64,000 nt of DNA from positions 1,308,355,519-1,308,419,518 of the forward strand of contig CM066033.1 of assembly GCA_033557465.1 (NCBI GenBank). The letters are read 5' to 3'. This DNA comes from Ichthyophis bannanicus (taxonomy: Eukaryota > Chordata > Amphibia > Gymnophiona > Ichthyophiidae). Position numbers and translations under genes: made by a program. Of the stretch, positions 40,294-50,399 are shown piece by piece (position 1 is the first letter of the stretch; every line of letters starts with the position of its first letter). The notes under the pieces were generated by a model. It saw only the letters and a list, made by a program, of their open reading frames with translations, did no database searches and was not told the origin of the DNA.

Positions 40294-41929
40294 TGTCAGA
40301 CGGCTGCCTGGGTGAGAATCTTCACACTCTTGGCAAGTGCATATTTCTATATGATTTGCAAGGTATTGTGGGCAATGTAGTTCATTCACACCAGACACAG
40401 CTGCTGACAATAATTTAGTTGTGCTCTTGGGTAAAGCCAATAAGATATTTATTTATGGGGTTATTTCTCCCAACACAGATATGCTTGGTAGCACATAAAT
40501 TAGGTTATTTGCTTTCAGTGTTAACTTGGAAAAACAAAGTCAAAATCAGGAAAACAACAAATGAAAAGCCACAAAGCAAGAAACAAACTGTTCTTTTCAG
40601 GTTAACTTCTGATTACTTCCCACATAGATACAGAAGTGATTCTCTCCTAGCTCACAAGCAATTAGGTAAGGCTTAAATTGCTAGCAGTTATCCAACTGAA
40701 ACCCCTTAGCTGGCTTGCTTTGTACTGTGTGGGTCAAATCCTGCTTCAGGAGCTTTTCTGGGTAGATTAAAGAACAAATTTGTATCTCCTTGTGATGGTT
40801 GCTGTACTTTATAACAGAAAGTTACCAACGGAGTTTAGATAGAGAGCAGTCCATATAAACAGGATCCTCATCTGCTATTATTCCCCCTTGTTCAACAAGC
40901 ATTATTTATTTATTATTTATTTATTTATTACAATTTCTTATATACCGCACTATTGTCAGCGCGGTTTACATACAACAAAATGGGTTCAATATCATGGATT
41001 GGCACAGATGAATCTCTCAATGGAGCATTTTCAGGAGAATACTTGTTTCCCTGCTGTCTTTCAAGGTTATAGCTAAGGCATAGATCAGTGTTCATACCTG
41101 AGCTTCCATTGCTGCTAGAGTTCCTCTCTATATAGCCTGGCCAGTATGTAGTCCAGTTCTTATGTCCAGCCTTCCAATCCAGATCCCTGGACACTGGATC
41201 TCTCTTCACATACCTTCTGGCACAGGTCTTAGGGTCCCTTCCACGTGCAGCCGTCTCCCTCACAGGTAGCCTCTGGTGATTCCTAGCTCTGCAGCACCAT
41301 TCCTCTGGCTTTCCCCAGTCCAATGGTGTATGCTGGCCCTTGGAATACCTCCCAGTATACGTACTGCTTTGGACTCTTCTAGACCTCTCAAAGGCTTTTC
41401 TCTTCCTTCTTCCAAAGGGTCTCTTTCCCTCTCTGTCCGTCCGGTTTGGCTTCTGCTTCTGATGATCCTTCAGATGAAACTGATGATCAAACTCAAGCTG
41501 ATTCTCAGGATACTGAGGACAATTCTCTGGATATCCAAGGTGATCATGAAGATGGTCATCTGTAGAATAAACTCTACTCTTATTCTGCTTAGATGAGTGC
41601 TCCTCCCTAACACAGCACAGCTGTGCTGAATCAGGCCTTGCCCTTTGAGATGAGTGTTCCATCCTAGCACAGCGCAGCTGTGCTGAATCAAGCCCTGCCC
41701 TTTGCAATGAGTGCTTGGGGATTACCTCATAGCCCTTTTGATTGAACACACGTTTTCTCACTTCAGCTCCTCTCATGGCTGTTGGAAACCTGGTGCATTC
41801 TGGGACTGGTAGTCTTTTATGGCAAAATTCTGTTTTCTCATTTCTACCAGCACTGACAGGTTGCTTGTTCAGAGACACTTCACCTTTTCTACAGCCCCTT
41901 CCTGAGCTATGATAAGCTTCCTTATCACA
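40294..41929 (-). mobile_element. LTR-like insert in DIRS-F (possible solo LTR)
   Basis: Sequence without DIRS homology between TGTCAG (40294) and ATCACA (41929), flanked by imperfect GTGG/GCGG. Lineage 2 relative DIRS-G lacks it at the matching site (near 51530), which proves it is an insertion. TG...CA ends, a minus-strand AATAAA near 40450 and the lack of any ORF suggest a solo LTR of an unidentified LTR element. It contains an inverted L2 3' tail at 40901-40980. Confidence 0.45.
40901..40980 (-). mobile_element. L2 3' UTR tail inside the LTR-like insert
   Basis: On the minus strand GTAAACCGCGCTGACAATAG, TGCGGTATATAAG and AATAAATAAATAA match the other L2 3' ends. ACCGC and GCGGT form a stem. 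Confidence 0.6.
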
Positions 41930-43175
41930 GCGGGCAACCTCCAAGGCGGTTCCACGAGAAGCCGCATTAGATCGGCATACCAAGGGCGTCGGGGCCAATC
42001 TGGAGCAATAAGAATCACCAGACCCTCGTGCTGCGCGGCTCGCTGAATGACTCGGCCCACCAAGGGCCACGGAGGAAACACATACAGGAGCTGCCCCAAC
42101 GGCCAGGGTTGAACCAGGCCGTCGAGACCCTCCGACATATGTTCCCTGCGTCTGCTGTAAAAGCGAGCCGCCTTCGCATTGCCCAGAGTTGCCATCAGGT
42201 CCACTACCGGTTGACCCCAACGTAATGTGAGATCGTGAAACACTTCTGCATTGAGCTCCCACTCTCCGGAATCTAGCACATGCCGACTGAGATAGTCCGC
42301 TTGCACATTGTCCTTTCCTGCCACATGAGCTGCCGAAAGCGCCGCGAGGTGCAATTTCGCCCAGTGAAACAATTGTTGACTCTCCTCCAGGAGAAGAAGA
42401 CTGCCTGTTCCGCCTTGGCGATTTATGTAGGAGACTGTCATTAAGTTGTCGGAGAAGATGCGCACCGGCTTCCCCTCTAGAAGACTGGCAAACGCTAGCA
42501 GCGCTAGATGTAGCGTTCTCAGTTCGTCCGCCGACCAGGAGCCCTGCGCTATGTGAGTCAAACAATGCGCCCCCCAACCGGTCAGACTGGCATCCGTAGT
42601 TACCAAAATCCATTCCGGAAGCGCTAGGGGAACCCCCGCCTGAAGATGGTCTGGAACCAACCACCACTGAAGACTGACCCGCACGTGATCGGGACAGCCC
42701 AAGCGACGAGAAAGAGGATGATGCTGCGGAGACCACCGCGAAAGCAGCGCCTGTTGGAGCGGGCGCATGTGCGCTCGGGCCCAAGGCACCAGATCCAAGG
42801 CCGCCGCCATCAGCCCCAGTAACTGCAAGTACTTCCAAGCTGTCAGCGCCCGAGCATGCAAAAAACTTGACACGTGAGAGAGAAGCTTCCGAACTCGATC
42901 TGGAGGCAATAGGACAAGACCCCTGTCCGTGGTGAAGAAGGCCCCGAGATAAGTCAGCTGCTGCACCGGCTCCAGACGACTTTTCGCCTGGTTCACAATC
43001 CATCCGAGACTCTCGAGACAGGAAACTACCCGAGCGGTCGCCCTGACCGACTCCTCTTGCGACGCCGCTCGAATCAACCAGTCGTCCAGATAAGGGTGAA
43101 CCTGAAAGCCGTCCCTGCGCAGAGCCGCCGCCACCACCACCACCACCATTAAAGCGGGCTCCCCGAAAATGGCGA
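41930..43175 (-). pseudogene. DIRS-F reverse transcriptase-RNase H, fingers deleted
   Basis: The minus strand is open from the palm onward: VHPYLDDWLIRAAS (near 43070-43110), QLTYLGAFF, RNase H VTTDASLTGWGAH (near 42560-42600), RTLHLALLAF, FSDNLMTVSYINRQGGTG and NVQADYLSRH, then the conserved MATLGNAKAARFYSRRR and LYVFPPWPLVGRV extension. The fingers and first catalytic strand (SIDLTEAYLHI in DIRS-G) are absent: Gag text runs into the YLDD region across a CACCACCACC tract (43130-43150). The enzyme therefore lacks one catalytic aspartate and cannot work. Confidence 0.8.
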
Positions 43176-44512
43176 AATTCACGCCCCTGACCCCTAGGGA
43201 AGGAGCCTTGCTTAGCTGTTTTAGGACGGTCTTCGGGAAGACGCCCTCCCTTGGAGTCACCTAAATCCTTAACAATTTTCTCTAGCGCTTCCCCAAAAAG
43301 AAGTTTACCTTTGTACGGGAGTTTACTGAGACGGGCCTTGGAGGAAGCATCCGCCGCCCAATTCCGCAACCAGAGAAACCGACGAGCGGCAATCATTGAA
43401 GCCATAGCCTTCGCGGAAATGCGAATCAAATCATAAAAGGCATCCGCCAAATACGCCGCCGCAGATTCCAGCTTAGCCCCCTCTCCAGAAGGAGACACTT
43501 CACACGCCGGACCAGAAGCCAGCTGACTCCACCTAATAGAAGCCCTGGACACGTATGCCCCACAGACTGACGCTTGCAGCGCCAGCACGCTGGCATCAAA
43601 GGCCTGTTTCAACAGCCCCTCTAACCGACGATCTTGCATATCCTTAAGGGCCGTAGCCCCCTCCACCGGAATGGTAGTTTTCTTGGTGACCGCCGAAACC
43701 AGCGCATCAACCTTAGGCATACGTAGGAGCTCCCTTTCCTCATGGGGCACAGGATACAAACGAGCCATAGCCCTAGCCCCCCTCAAGGAAGCCTCAGGAC
43801 ATTCCCACTCAGATTCTATCATCTGTTTGATCACCCTGTGTAGCGGAAAACATCTCTGTTCGGTTTTGAAACCCTGTAACAAGGGATCTTCCAAAGGTTC
43901 CTGCTGAACCACCGGAGGAACGATACTAAGAGCCGTTAGGGACTGTGCAATCAGGGCAGGCAACTCATCTTTTCTAAAAACTCTAAAAATATTAGGATCA
44001 TCCCCGGGGCCCAACTCACCTTCCTCCAAGTCCGCGGGCCAGGAATCCAAACCCGGGTCTGACAGGAGTTCCCCTTCCTCAGGCCCCAAAGCATCTGCTG
44101 ACAGAGAAACAGCGTCTAACTTAGAATCTTTAAGTGCTGCCAAAGAGGAAACTCCTTCCCCGGAATCAGACCGGCTAGAGACCCCTGCCTGAGAAATCAG
44201 CAGAGAATATGACAAAACTGGAACAGGAGACTGAGCTTTTTTAAGTAAATAAGCTCTGTGAAACGCCAGGATAAACTCCGCAGAAAGAAGAGGATCGAGA
44301 ACCTCTGATACTGCTAGCACCACGGGCTGTTCCCGACCCTCTGCGCTATGACGAGACTTCGCCTTGCGTTTGCCTGCCTTAGGGAGAGGAGCTGCCGAAA
44401 TGGAAGGCTCCCCCAAGATGGCCGCCGTTCCCGCGCTTTCCCCCGATGGCTGCAGCATTGATAACTGCTCATGCGGATCCCCCTTGTGATCCTGCATATC
44501 GGGGTCCGAGCC
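43150..44512 (-). CDS. DIRS-F Gag-like protein (lineage 2)
   Basis: Open on the minus strand, with a likely ATG near 44497 (MQDHKGDPHEQLSM). Visible regions: a basic stretch (GKRKAKSRH), LLSAEFILAFHRAYLLKKAQ, an acidic region (GPEEGELLSDPGLDSWPADL), FRVFRKDELPALIAQSLTAL, TEQRCFPLHRVIKQMIESEW, RMPKVDALVSAVTKKTTIPV, ARRFLWLRNWAADASSK and an Arg/Gly-rich end (GREFRHFRGARF). No Cys/His cluster is present, unlike lineage 1. It is presumed to be the RNA-binding structural protein. The open frame continues to 40928 only by chance through RT and the LTR-like insert. Confidence 0.75.
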
Positions 44513-45036
44513 AACGCACACCGGAGAACCGGTGAGAAACCCAAAGCACCGAACAAACCGCAGCGCGGGAAACGAGCAGCCCCGACACTCCGAAGGGGGG
44601 GGGGGGGGCAGCACACGCGGCACTCGCGCTGAGGAAAAGACTTGAAAGGAATACCTGAAAACAAACGCCGGTTAGGCTGAAGTGCTCCCGACTGCAAAAG
44701 GAACCGCTTCTAGCGGCTCGGCAAGTTTTAAAGGCAATGAGGAGGAAGACAGCAGCTGGGGCTCCCAGGTCTGTTCCCAACGAGTACCCCTAGCAGAGAA
44801 GAGGAGACAGGCTCTGCCCCATTCTCTGAGCCAGTAATACGGCTAACTGACACCAGCGCTCTATGAGAAACACAGCCAGAATAAGTAACAGCAAAGTGCC
44901 TAGATACCCTGCTAGGGCAAAGCACAAACCCCTCTGTGCAAACTCTTCCAGAAAATAACAAAGAGAAATAAAGGTAACAGGTCACTTGTGGGGAGCCAAA
45001 TCTCCACACATCCAGCTCAGCTGCTGAGGACAATAA

Positions 45037-45164
45037 GACTGCCTTCTGTCACCAGGGGAGAGCTGGGTAACCTAGCAACAAGAATCAGTGTTCAGTCCTC
45101 AGCTGCTAGAGGAGGGAGATTTGACTACCCATCTGTTCTGGACTGGCCCGGAGAGACGAATAGG
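45037..45164 (-). repeat. DIRS-F right inverted terminal repeat
   Basis: GACTGCCTTCTGTCACCAGG ... GTTCTGGACTGGCCCGGAGA then GACGAATAGG. It mirrors 38590-38705. Confidence 0.88.
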
Positions 45165-46023
45165 AAAGCTATGGATGTTGTGTGACAGTGCAACGTCATA
45201 TGTTCTGCGTCTTCAAGTATATACAGGAAGGGAACACGGACAAAACAGGGAACAGAATCAGGGTGAAAGGGTTGTGCTGCAACTCACTGAAGGATTTACG
45301 CGATCTGGCAGAAATGTTACTGCTGACAATTTCTTCTGAAGTTTATCCCTGTCACGGAAATTGCTAGAAAAACAAATGACACTTTTGGGGACAATTTGAA
45401 AGAACAGAAAAGAATTACCTCCAGAATTTGTAACAGCAAAGGGCCGAGAGGAATTCACTTCACTGTTTGCTTTTTGCGATGACGCCACTCTGGTTTCCTA
45501 TTGCCCGAAGAAAGGAAAAGTGGTTGTTCTTCTGAGCAGTTTGCATGATCAAGAAGAAGTAGATAACACACGACCAGACAAAAAACCACGCATGATCTTG
45601 GACTATAATTCTAGTAAAGGTGGAGTAGAAACGGCAGATCAAATGTTGCGCACATATACCACAAAACGAATGACAAGACGCTGGCCAGTGACAATCTTCT
45701 ACAACATGTTGGACATCAGTGCTTTGAACGCCTTCATTGTTTGGATGTCACTAAATCCAGAATGGCAGTCCAAATCAAAGCACAGACGTCGTCTATTCCT
45801 CTTGGAATTAGGAAAGCAGCTGCTTCAGAGTAATTGCAGCGAGACTTCTTCCAGCACTGAAGAAGCCACTGATGCTGTTTGCAATGTTGGGATCCGAAAG
45901 AAAAGGGCAAGGTGTCACTGCTGTTCCAGAGAAAAAGACAAGAAAAGCGACATAGTTTGCACCTCCTGCAAACGCAATGTTTGCAAAGAACATTCAGAAA
46001 TTGTCTGTGTCTCATGCAAATGA
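45165..46023 (+). pseudogene. piggyBac transposase, C-terminal part
   Basis: Resumes directly after DIRS-F with KLWMLCDSATSYVLRLQVYT and RNVTADNFF, whose D (near 45325) is the second catalytic aspartate. After two stops it continues with LPPEFVTAKGREEF, CPKKGKVVVLLSS, DYNSSKGGVETADQM, TTKRMTRRWPVTIFYNMLDI and a Cys-rich C-terminal finger (RCHCCSREKDKKSDIVCTSC ... CVSC), a common piggyBac C-terminal domain. The third catalytic position is usually the D of GGVD; here it reads GGVE. From 45520 to 46023 the frame is intact (about 167 codons). With the three parts joined the length is close to a usual piggyBac transposase. Confidence 0.85.
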
Positions 46024-46211
46024 CTGTAGTACTTTACTGTGTTCATCAAGTGCATGCAAAAACTGCTTTCATGGCAACTCTTCTTCATGTAATGTTATGA
46101 TAAAGCATTAAATTTCAAAACATTTAACCTTCATATAATAATTAATTAATTCGGAATAATATTTTGTCTGTTTAGTTTAAAAATTTCATGGTTAACAATT
46201 AAAATTCGTCG

Positions 46212-46232
46212 TGGGGTCATTTATGACCCCAA
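46212..46232. repeat. piggyBac right subterminal palindrome
   Basis: GGGGTCATTTATGACCCC, the counterpart of 36131-36153; the terminal repeat follows at 46256-46272. Confidence 0.8.
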
Positions 46233-46440
46233 CGGTATTCACTGTGTGCAAAGAATCTCGGTAATTCCAGGGTTAATGTGTAACTTAGAAACAAAAATGC
46301 TCTCGATGACACCATGCATGACTGCATGGATGGAGTCACTGAGAGCATTTTGGTTTCCTGGACCATGGAATGATTTTCCAAGGGCTGCAGAGAAAAGATG
46401 GCATCCACCATTCTAAGAAGGGTCAAAGTGTCTTCCACAG

Positions 46441-46735
46441 CTGACTGGCTAACCTACTGAAGAGGGCTTTAAACTAGATTTGTTGGGGATGGCTGAAGAA
46501 AGCCCCCAGGTAAGTAAAACATTAAATACCTCCGTAGAAATGGGTAAAAGGGGCAACATCTGGAAAGTGGTGTGCGTAAATGCCTGTAGTATGGGAAATA
46601 AGATCCCAGATGTTGAGGCTTTAGTGGAAGAGGCTGACTTGGATTTAATGGCGATTACAGAGACATGGTTCATGGACAACCATGACTGGGATGTAATTAT
46701 ACCAGGCTATACTTTATTCAGGAAAGACTACTACT
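46441..46735 (+). pseudogene. CR1-type LINE endonuclease, N-terminal part
   Basis: The plus strand has an open frame from 46480: GNIWKVVCVNACSMGNKIPD, VEALVEEADLDLMAITETWF (endonuclease E-T strand) and GYTLFRKDYY. A worn upstream block (NLLKRALN) precedes it. It breaks off at about 46735, where a repeat begins, and seems to resume at 47565-47875 with GSEEALWVKLERGHEESICI. 46277-46440 holds nothing recognisable. Confidence 0.65.
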
Positions 46736-47564
46736 TCTACTAATCATTTGTATAGTGCTACAAGGTGTATGCAGCACTGTACAACTAGATGTAAGAGACA
46801 GTCTCTGCTCATCAGGTAATCTAATCAAGAGAAAAAAATGATTTTGGATCCTGATCCGCTTAGTCTCCTATGTGTCTCCTTACCTTTCCCTAGTTGTATA
46901 TTTTCCTCAGCTGTTATATTGTCTGTCTTAACTAAATTGTAAGCTCCGTTGAGCAGGAGCCATCTTTTACATATAGCTGTACAGCACTGTGTACACCTTG
47001 TAGTGTTATATAAATGATCAGTAGTAGTAGTAAAACTGGGTACTAGAGTATGGCAAAATATAAAGTAGTGAACATGACACTGAGGAGCATCAGGATCCAA
47101 AAGCAGCATCAAAGAGGTGGGTCTTCAGCCTGGACTTGAATAGGGCCGAAGAAGGAATCAGAAGCACCGACTAACAATTTTTTTCCAGGCATAGGGAGCA
47201 GCAAGGTGGAATGAATGAAGTATGGAGTTGGCAATGGTAGAGAAGGGCACGGAAAAGAGATCTGCCAGAGGAGCGGAGTTCTAGAGGAGGGGTGTAGAGT
47301 GAGATAAGAGAGAAAAGGCAGTGAGGAGATGCAGAATGAATGCACTTGTAGGTAAGCAGGACAAGTTTGAACTGGATGTAGAAACGGATAGGGAGCCAAT
47401 GAAGAGACTTGAGAAGAGGGGTTAAATGAGCATGGCAACACTGGCAGAAGATAAACCATGCAGCTGAGTTCTGAACAGAATGAAGGGGAGAAAAATGATT
47501 CAGAGGGAGACCAGTGAGAAGCAGGTAACAATAGTCAAGACGGGAGGTGACTAGTAAGACAGGG
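46736..47564. repeat. Composite interspersed repeats splitting the CR1 fragment
   Basis: 46741-46830 and the inverted 46920-47010 are copies of the repeat seen at 6797-6885. 47100-47560 is a purine-rich stretch without coding potential (GTGGGTCTTCAGCCTGGACT, GATAGGGAGCCAATGAAGAG). I cannot assign classes. Confidence 0.45.
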
Positions 47565-47875
47565 TTGAAAGAAGGGGAGGAGGAGTGGCACTATATGTAA
47601 AAAAATAATATTAAAGCTACAGAATTACAGGGCTTAAAAGGGAGCGAGGAGGCACTGTGGGTTAAACTAGAAAGAGGGCACGAGGAATCCATTTGCATTG
47701 GTGAGATATACAGATCTCCTTCACAGGAGAAGTGGACGGAGATTTAATAGAAGACATACACAGTACTGCCATGAAAGGCAAAGTGCTACTGATAGGTAAT
47801 TTCAATATGGCGGATGTTGACTGGCACATCCCTGCTGCGGTGTCATCTAGAAGTAAGGAGATCCTAGATTCTTAA
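47565..47875 (+). pseudogene. CR1-type LINE endonuclease, second part
   Basis: Plus-strand pieces in changing frames: LYVKNNIKATELQGLKGSEE, ALWVKLERGHEE, GEIYRSPSQ, then KVLLIGNFNMADVDWH (the GDFN-like strand of the endonuclease) and SRSKEILDS. It is the continuation of 46441-46735 in the same orientation. Frameshifts and stops make it a dead fragment, and no RT follows. Confidence 0.6.
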
Positions 47876-48480
47876 AAAAAAAGAGACAAAAACATCACAA
47901 AAATACAGTAAAACCATAGTGGTGAAAAATAACTAAATAAACAAGATAAAATGGCTAGACAATATTTATTACAATCATATAAATACCAACCACAGTAACC
48001 ATATAAAAACATAAAACATTTAAAACCTGTCCAACATGTTTCGGCAAATGCCTGCATCAGGGGCATGTAAAAAGAAATAAAAAAACAGACTTTGAGAAAC
48101 CAGTAAACATCAATATAACAACTTAAAATTCTGTCTCTCTCTCTCTCGCTGTATGTATGTGTGTGTGCGTTTTCAAAAACAGACATTAATAGAAACAAAA
48201 TACAAAAGAATAACATAAAGTAGCTATAAAAAAATGAAAAGTCAGATGAATGAACTGGAGGCAGGTCAAACGTTGAGAGCCCAACAGGGACCAAGGACAC
48301 AAAAAAACAGAGGAAAGGAAAAACCACCCCAAAGAACAAAAACCCAAAAAATAAGAACAAACTTCACTGAGGAGAAATCAAAAGATCGTAGCTGGAGTTA
48401 CAGGTGTCAATGGGCTAAATACACCTATAAAAAATAACATACCAAATTAGTGGAAAAAATAATCAGAAACAATTATTCAT
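47876..48480 (-). mobile_element. Penelope-like or retrozyme-like repeat with hammerhead-like core
   Basis: Non-coding. On the minus strand around 48032-48063 it reads CCCTGATGCAGGC, ATTTGCC, GAAACATGTTGG. This resembles a hammerhead ribozyme core CTGATGA / short stem II / GAAAC, as carried by Penelope-like elements, except that the seventh core base A is C. Stem II (GGC/GCC) is intact. A CT/GT-rich simple sequence lies at about 48132-48173. No reverse transcriptase or GIY-YIG coding is seen. Confidence 0.4.
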
Positions 48481-48554
48481 CAACCCAAATTTAAACCTGT
48501 GCACTTTACTGCGGGGATATCCCAATATATCTAGCCCACTGAGTCTTCTGTCAC

Positions 48555-48765
48555 CATCTGAGGCACCAGCCAGTGCTTATCCAAACAGACAACCAAGTGG
48601 TGATGTTCTATGTGAACAAGCAAGGGGGCACAGAGTCTCACACCCTCTTCCACGAGGCGATGACACTCTGCTCCTATGCAATCTGTCAAGGAATGCTCCT
48701 GTGGGAGGTATACCTACCGGGCCAGGATTATAATGTGGATGACAAGATGAGCAACAGAGTAGGGA
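48555..48765 (+). pseudogene. DIRS RNase H fragment (opposite orientation)
   Basis: The plus strand encodes IQTDNQVVMFYVNKQGGTES, ICQGMLLWEVYLPGQD and VDDKMSN, the last third of a lineage 1 RNase H domain (compare QTDNQVAMFY and NCLADKLSR in DIRS-C). The catalytic D of TDNQ is present but everything else is missing. It is the only DIRS piece here on the plus strand and has no visible ITR. Confidence 0.75.
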
Positions 48766-49844
48766 TGAGGAGGAAAGATGGATTCTATGTGCAATCAGAA
48801 AAAACTCACTCTTATCACTGCACACACCAACTAAGGCTGAACTATTGCTATGCCGCATCCAGCGAATCCTATAGTGGAAGCGAGATTAAAACACTTAAAC
48901 TTCTAGATTACGCACAATAAATTTGACTACAGGAGCCAAAAGGAAAGCAACCAATAACAACCGAGATAAAGGACACCATAATAGCACAATAAAAGGGGGA
49001 GAGAGAAAGAGAACTTGTCTTCAAGACGGATCGTATGAACGCCCAACAAAGTAAAAGAGATTGGAGCGGAGTGAAGCTTGTTTAAAAGAGGCAGATCTTT
49101 GCGTCAAAGTGCAAAAAATGAGTAAAGGAGGACCGTATTAGGCTGTGAATCCTCGGATTAAATGTGTTGTAAATCATCCATTATATATATGTGATAGAAG
49201 ACAAAACATGATAAAAATATTGATACGCGTGAAAAAGTATTAAAAATATATTGAAAATGTGTATAAAGAGCACCATATGACAGTTACATATATCAGAAGA
49301 AGGATAGTCCAGTATGTTTTATTTCAATACTGCAATCAATAAAGCAAAGTAGGTTTTAAATTAAAGGTCTCGATTTCCTTCGTTATATGTGGATTGTATG
49401 AGCATAGATGAGTGTGAGTATCAATGAAGTGCACCCTAGTATGCAAGACCAGAAAACATACTAATGCTGGTGATATGGCATATTTAAAAAGTATAGCAAA
49501 TTCAACTGGCTTATTTGCTGTTATGTGTCAGCGAAAAGCACAGTCAGAGAAACAAGTTTTTCTATGCGGAATAGGCATTAGCAGACCTATTTAAAAAAGG
49601 TTTACTATGTGGAACAGAGTTTAGTGGAAGCATTTAAAAAAAAAGTGTGTGTGTGTATGAAATATGAAGATAAAATAATAAATAACAGTGAGTGATCGGA
49701 ATGGTGCATGGGTGTATGTTACAAATATAATATATAATTTAAAAGGAGGGGGTCGTTTGAAAATAGTGTGCTATATCAGGGCCTGACAGGCCGTGTAAAC
49801 ATGCTGTCACTACAGGGATCTAGTTGGAATGAAGTGCCACAACA
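48766..49844. other. No gene recognised
   Basis: An AT-rich stretch of short direct motifs with no credible ORF, RNA gene or known repeat end. A short GT run lies near 49645-49657. Confidence 0.5.
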
Positions 49845-50290
49845 AAGGAGAAATTAGACTTTACCTGCTAATTGTTTTTCCTTGAGTTCTCTCCGGGCCA
49901 GTCCAAGTACATTAGGATAGTCAACCTCCTCCAGCAGCTGAGGACTGAATACTGACAGTTTTGCTGACAGCCTATCCAGCTCCCTCTGGTGTTAGAGAGT
50001 CAGTCTTCTATTGTCAAAGCAGCGGAACTATAACTATAAACTATGAAAAACAACAAAACTACTCTAGGTCTCTAGGAACATGTCTTATATCTTTAAGAAG
50101 CATCCTTTTAGATTTTTTTTTTATATGACTCAGAAAGAGCCCTCCTAACTCTAGAGGAACCTCCAAAATCCACTTCGACTATGCCAGCCAACTTTCTCCA
50201 GCTCCGGTCACTAGTGAGTTAACCAACTCTATCCCTGAACTAATGGCCAAGTTCCTAGTCTTGTCCATCACTCGCAGACGAACTGGGTGG

Positions 50291-50394
50291 GTCCTGGACT
50301 GGCCTGGAGAGAACGCAAGGAAAGACAATTAGCAGGTAAGGTCTAATTTCTCCTTCCTATTCGTCTCTCCGGGCCAGTCCAGGTACATTAGGGC
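50291..50394 (-). repeat. DIRS-G internal complementary region
   Basis: GTCCTGGACTGGCCTGGAGA ... GGTCTAATTTCTCC (inverted left end) joins CCTATTCGTCTCTCC ... GTCCAGGTACATTAGGG (inverted right end). Confidence 0.88.
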
Positions 50395-50399
50395 AGTAC

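Larger units (their letters stand above)
38543..45164 (-). mobile_element. DIRS-F: lineage 2 DIRS element inserted in piggyBac
   Basis: Inverted repeats at 38543-38705 and 45037-45164, an ICR at 39041-39147, and the minus-strand order Gag, RT-RNase H, recombinase. Part of RT is deleted and an LTR-like insert (40294-41929) separates RT from the recombinase. The ends meet the piggyBac text over a shared AA, and excision restores the transposase frame exactly. Confidence 0.88.
35939..46272 (+). mobile_element. piggyBac-type DNA transposon carrying nested inserts
   Basis: Flanked by TTAA on both sides (35935-35938, 46273-46276). Terminal inverted repeats are CCCTGGGAGTACCGA on the left and CCCTGGAATTACCGA (inverted) on the right. 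Without its inserts (an L2 piece and DIRS-F) it would be about 2.6 kb and encodes a piggyBac transposase in three parts. The transposase has stops and frameshifts, so the element is dead. Confidence 0.9.

Noticed and set aside
43130..43155. A glycine-rich or valine-rich protein domain
   Set aside because: It is a CAC trinucleotide tract at a deletion joint, read in different frames.
40928..44623. A 1231-codon open frame on the minus strand
   Set aside because: Only its first third is Gag. The rest runs out of frame through RT and then through the LTR-like insert, so it is not one protein.
47100..47560. A minus-strand gene rich in Ser, Pro and Leu
   Set aside because: It is the pyrimidine-rich complement of an interspersed repeat. 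It has no motif, and the surrounding CR1 is split by it.
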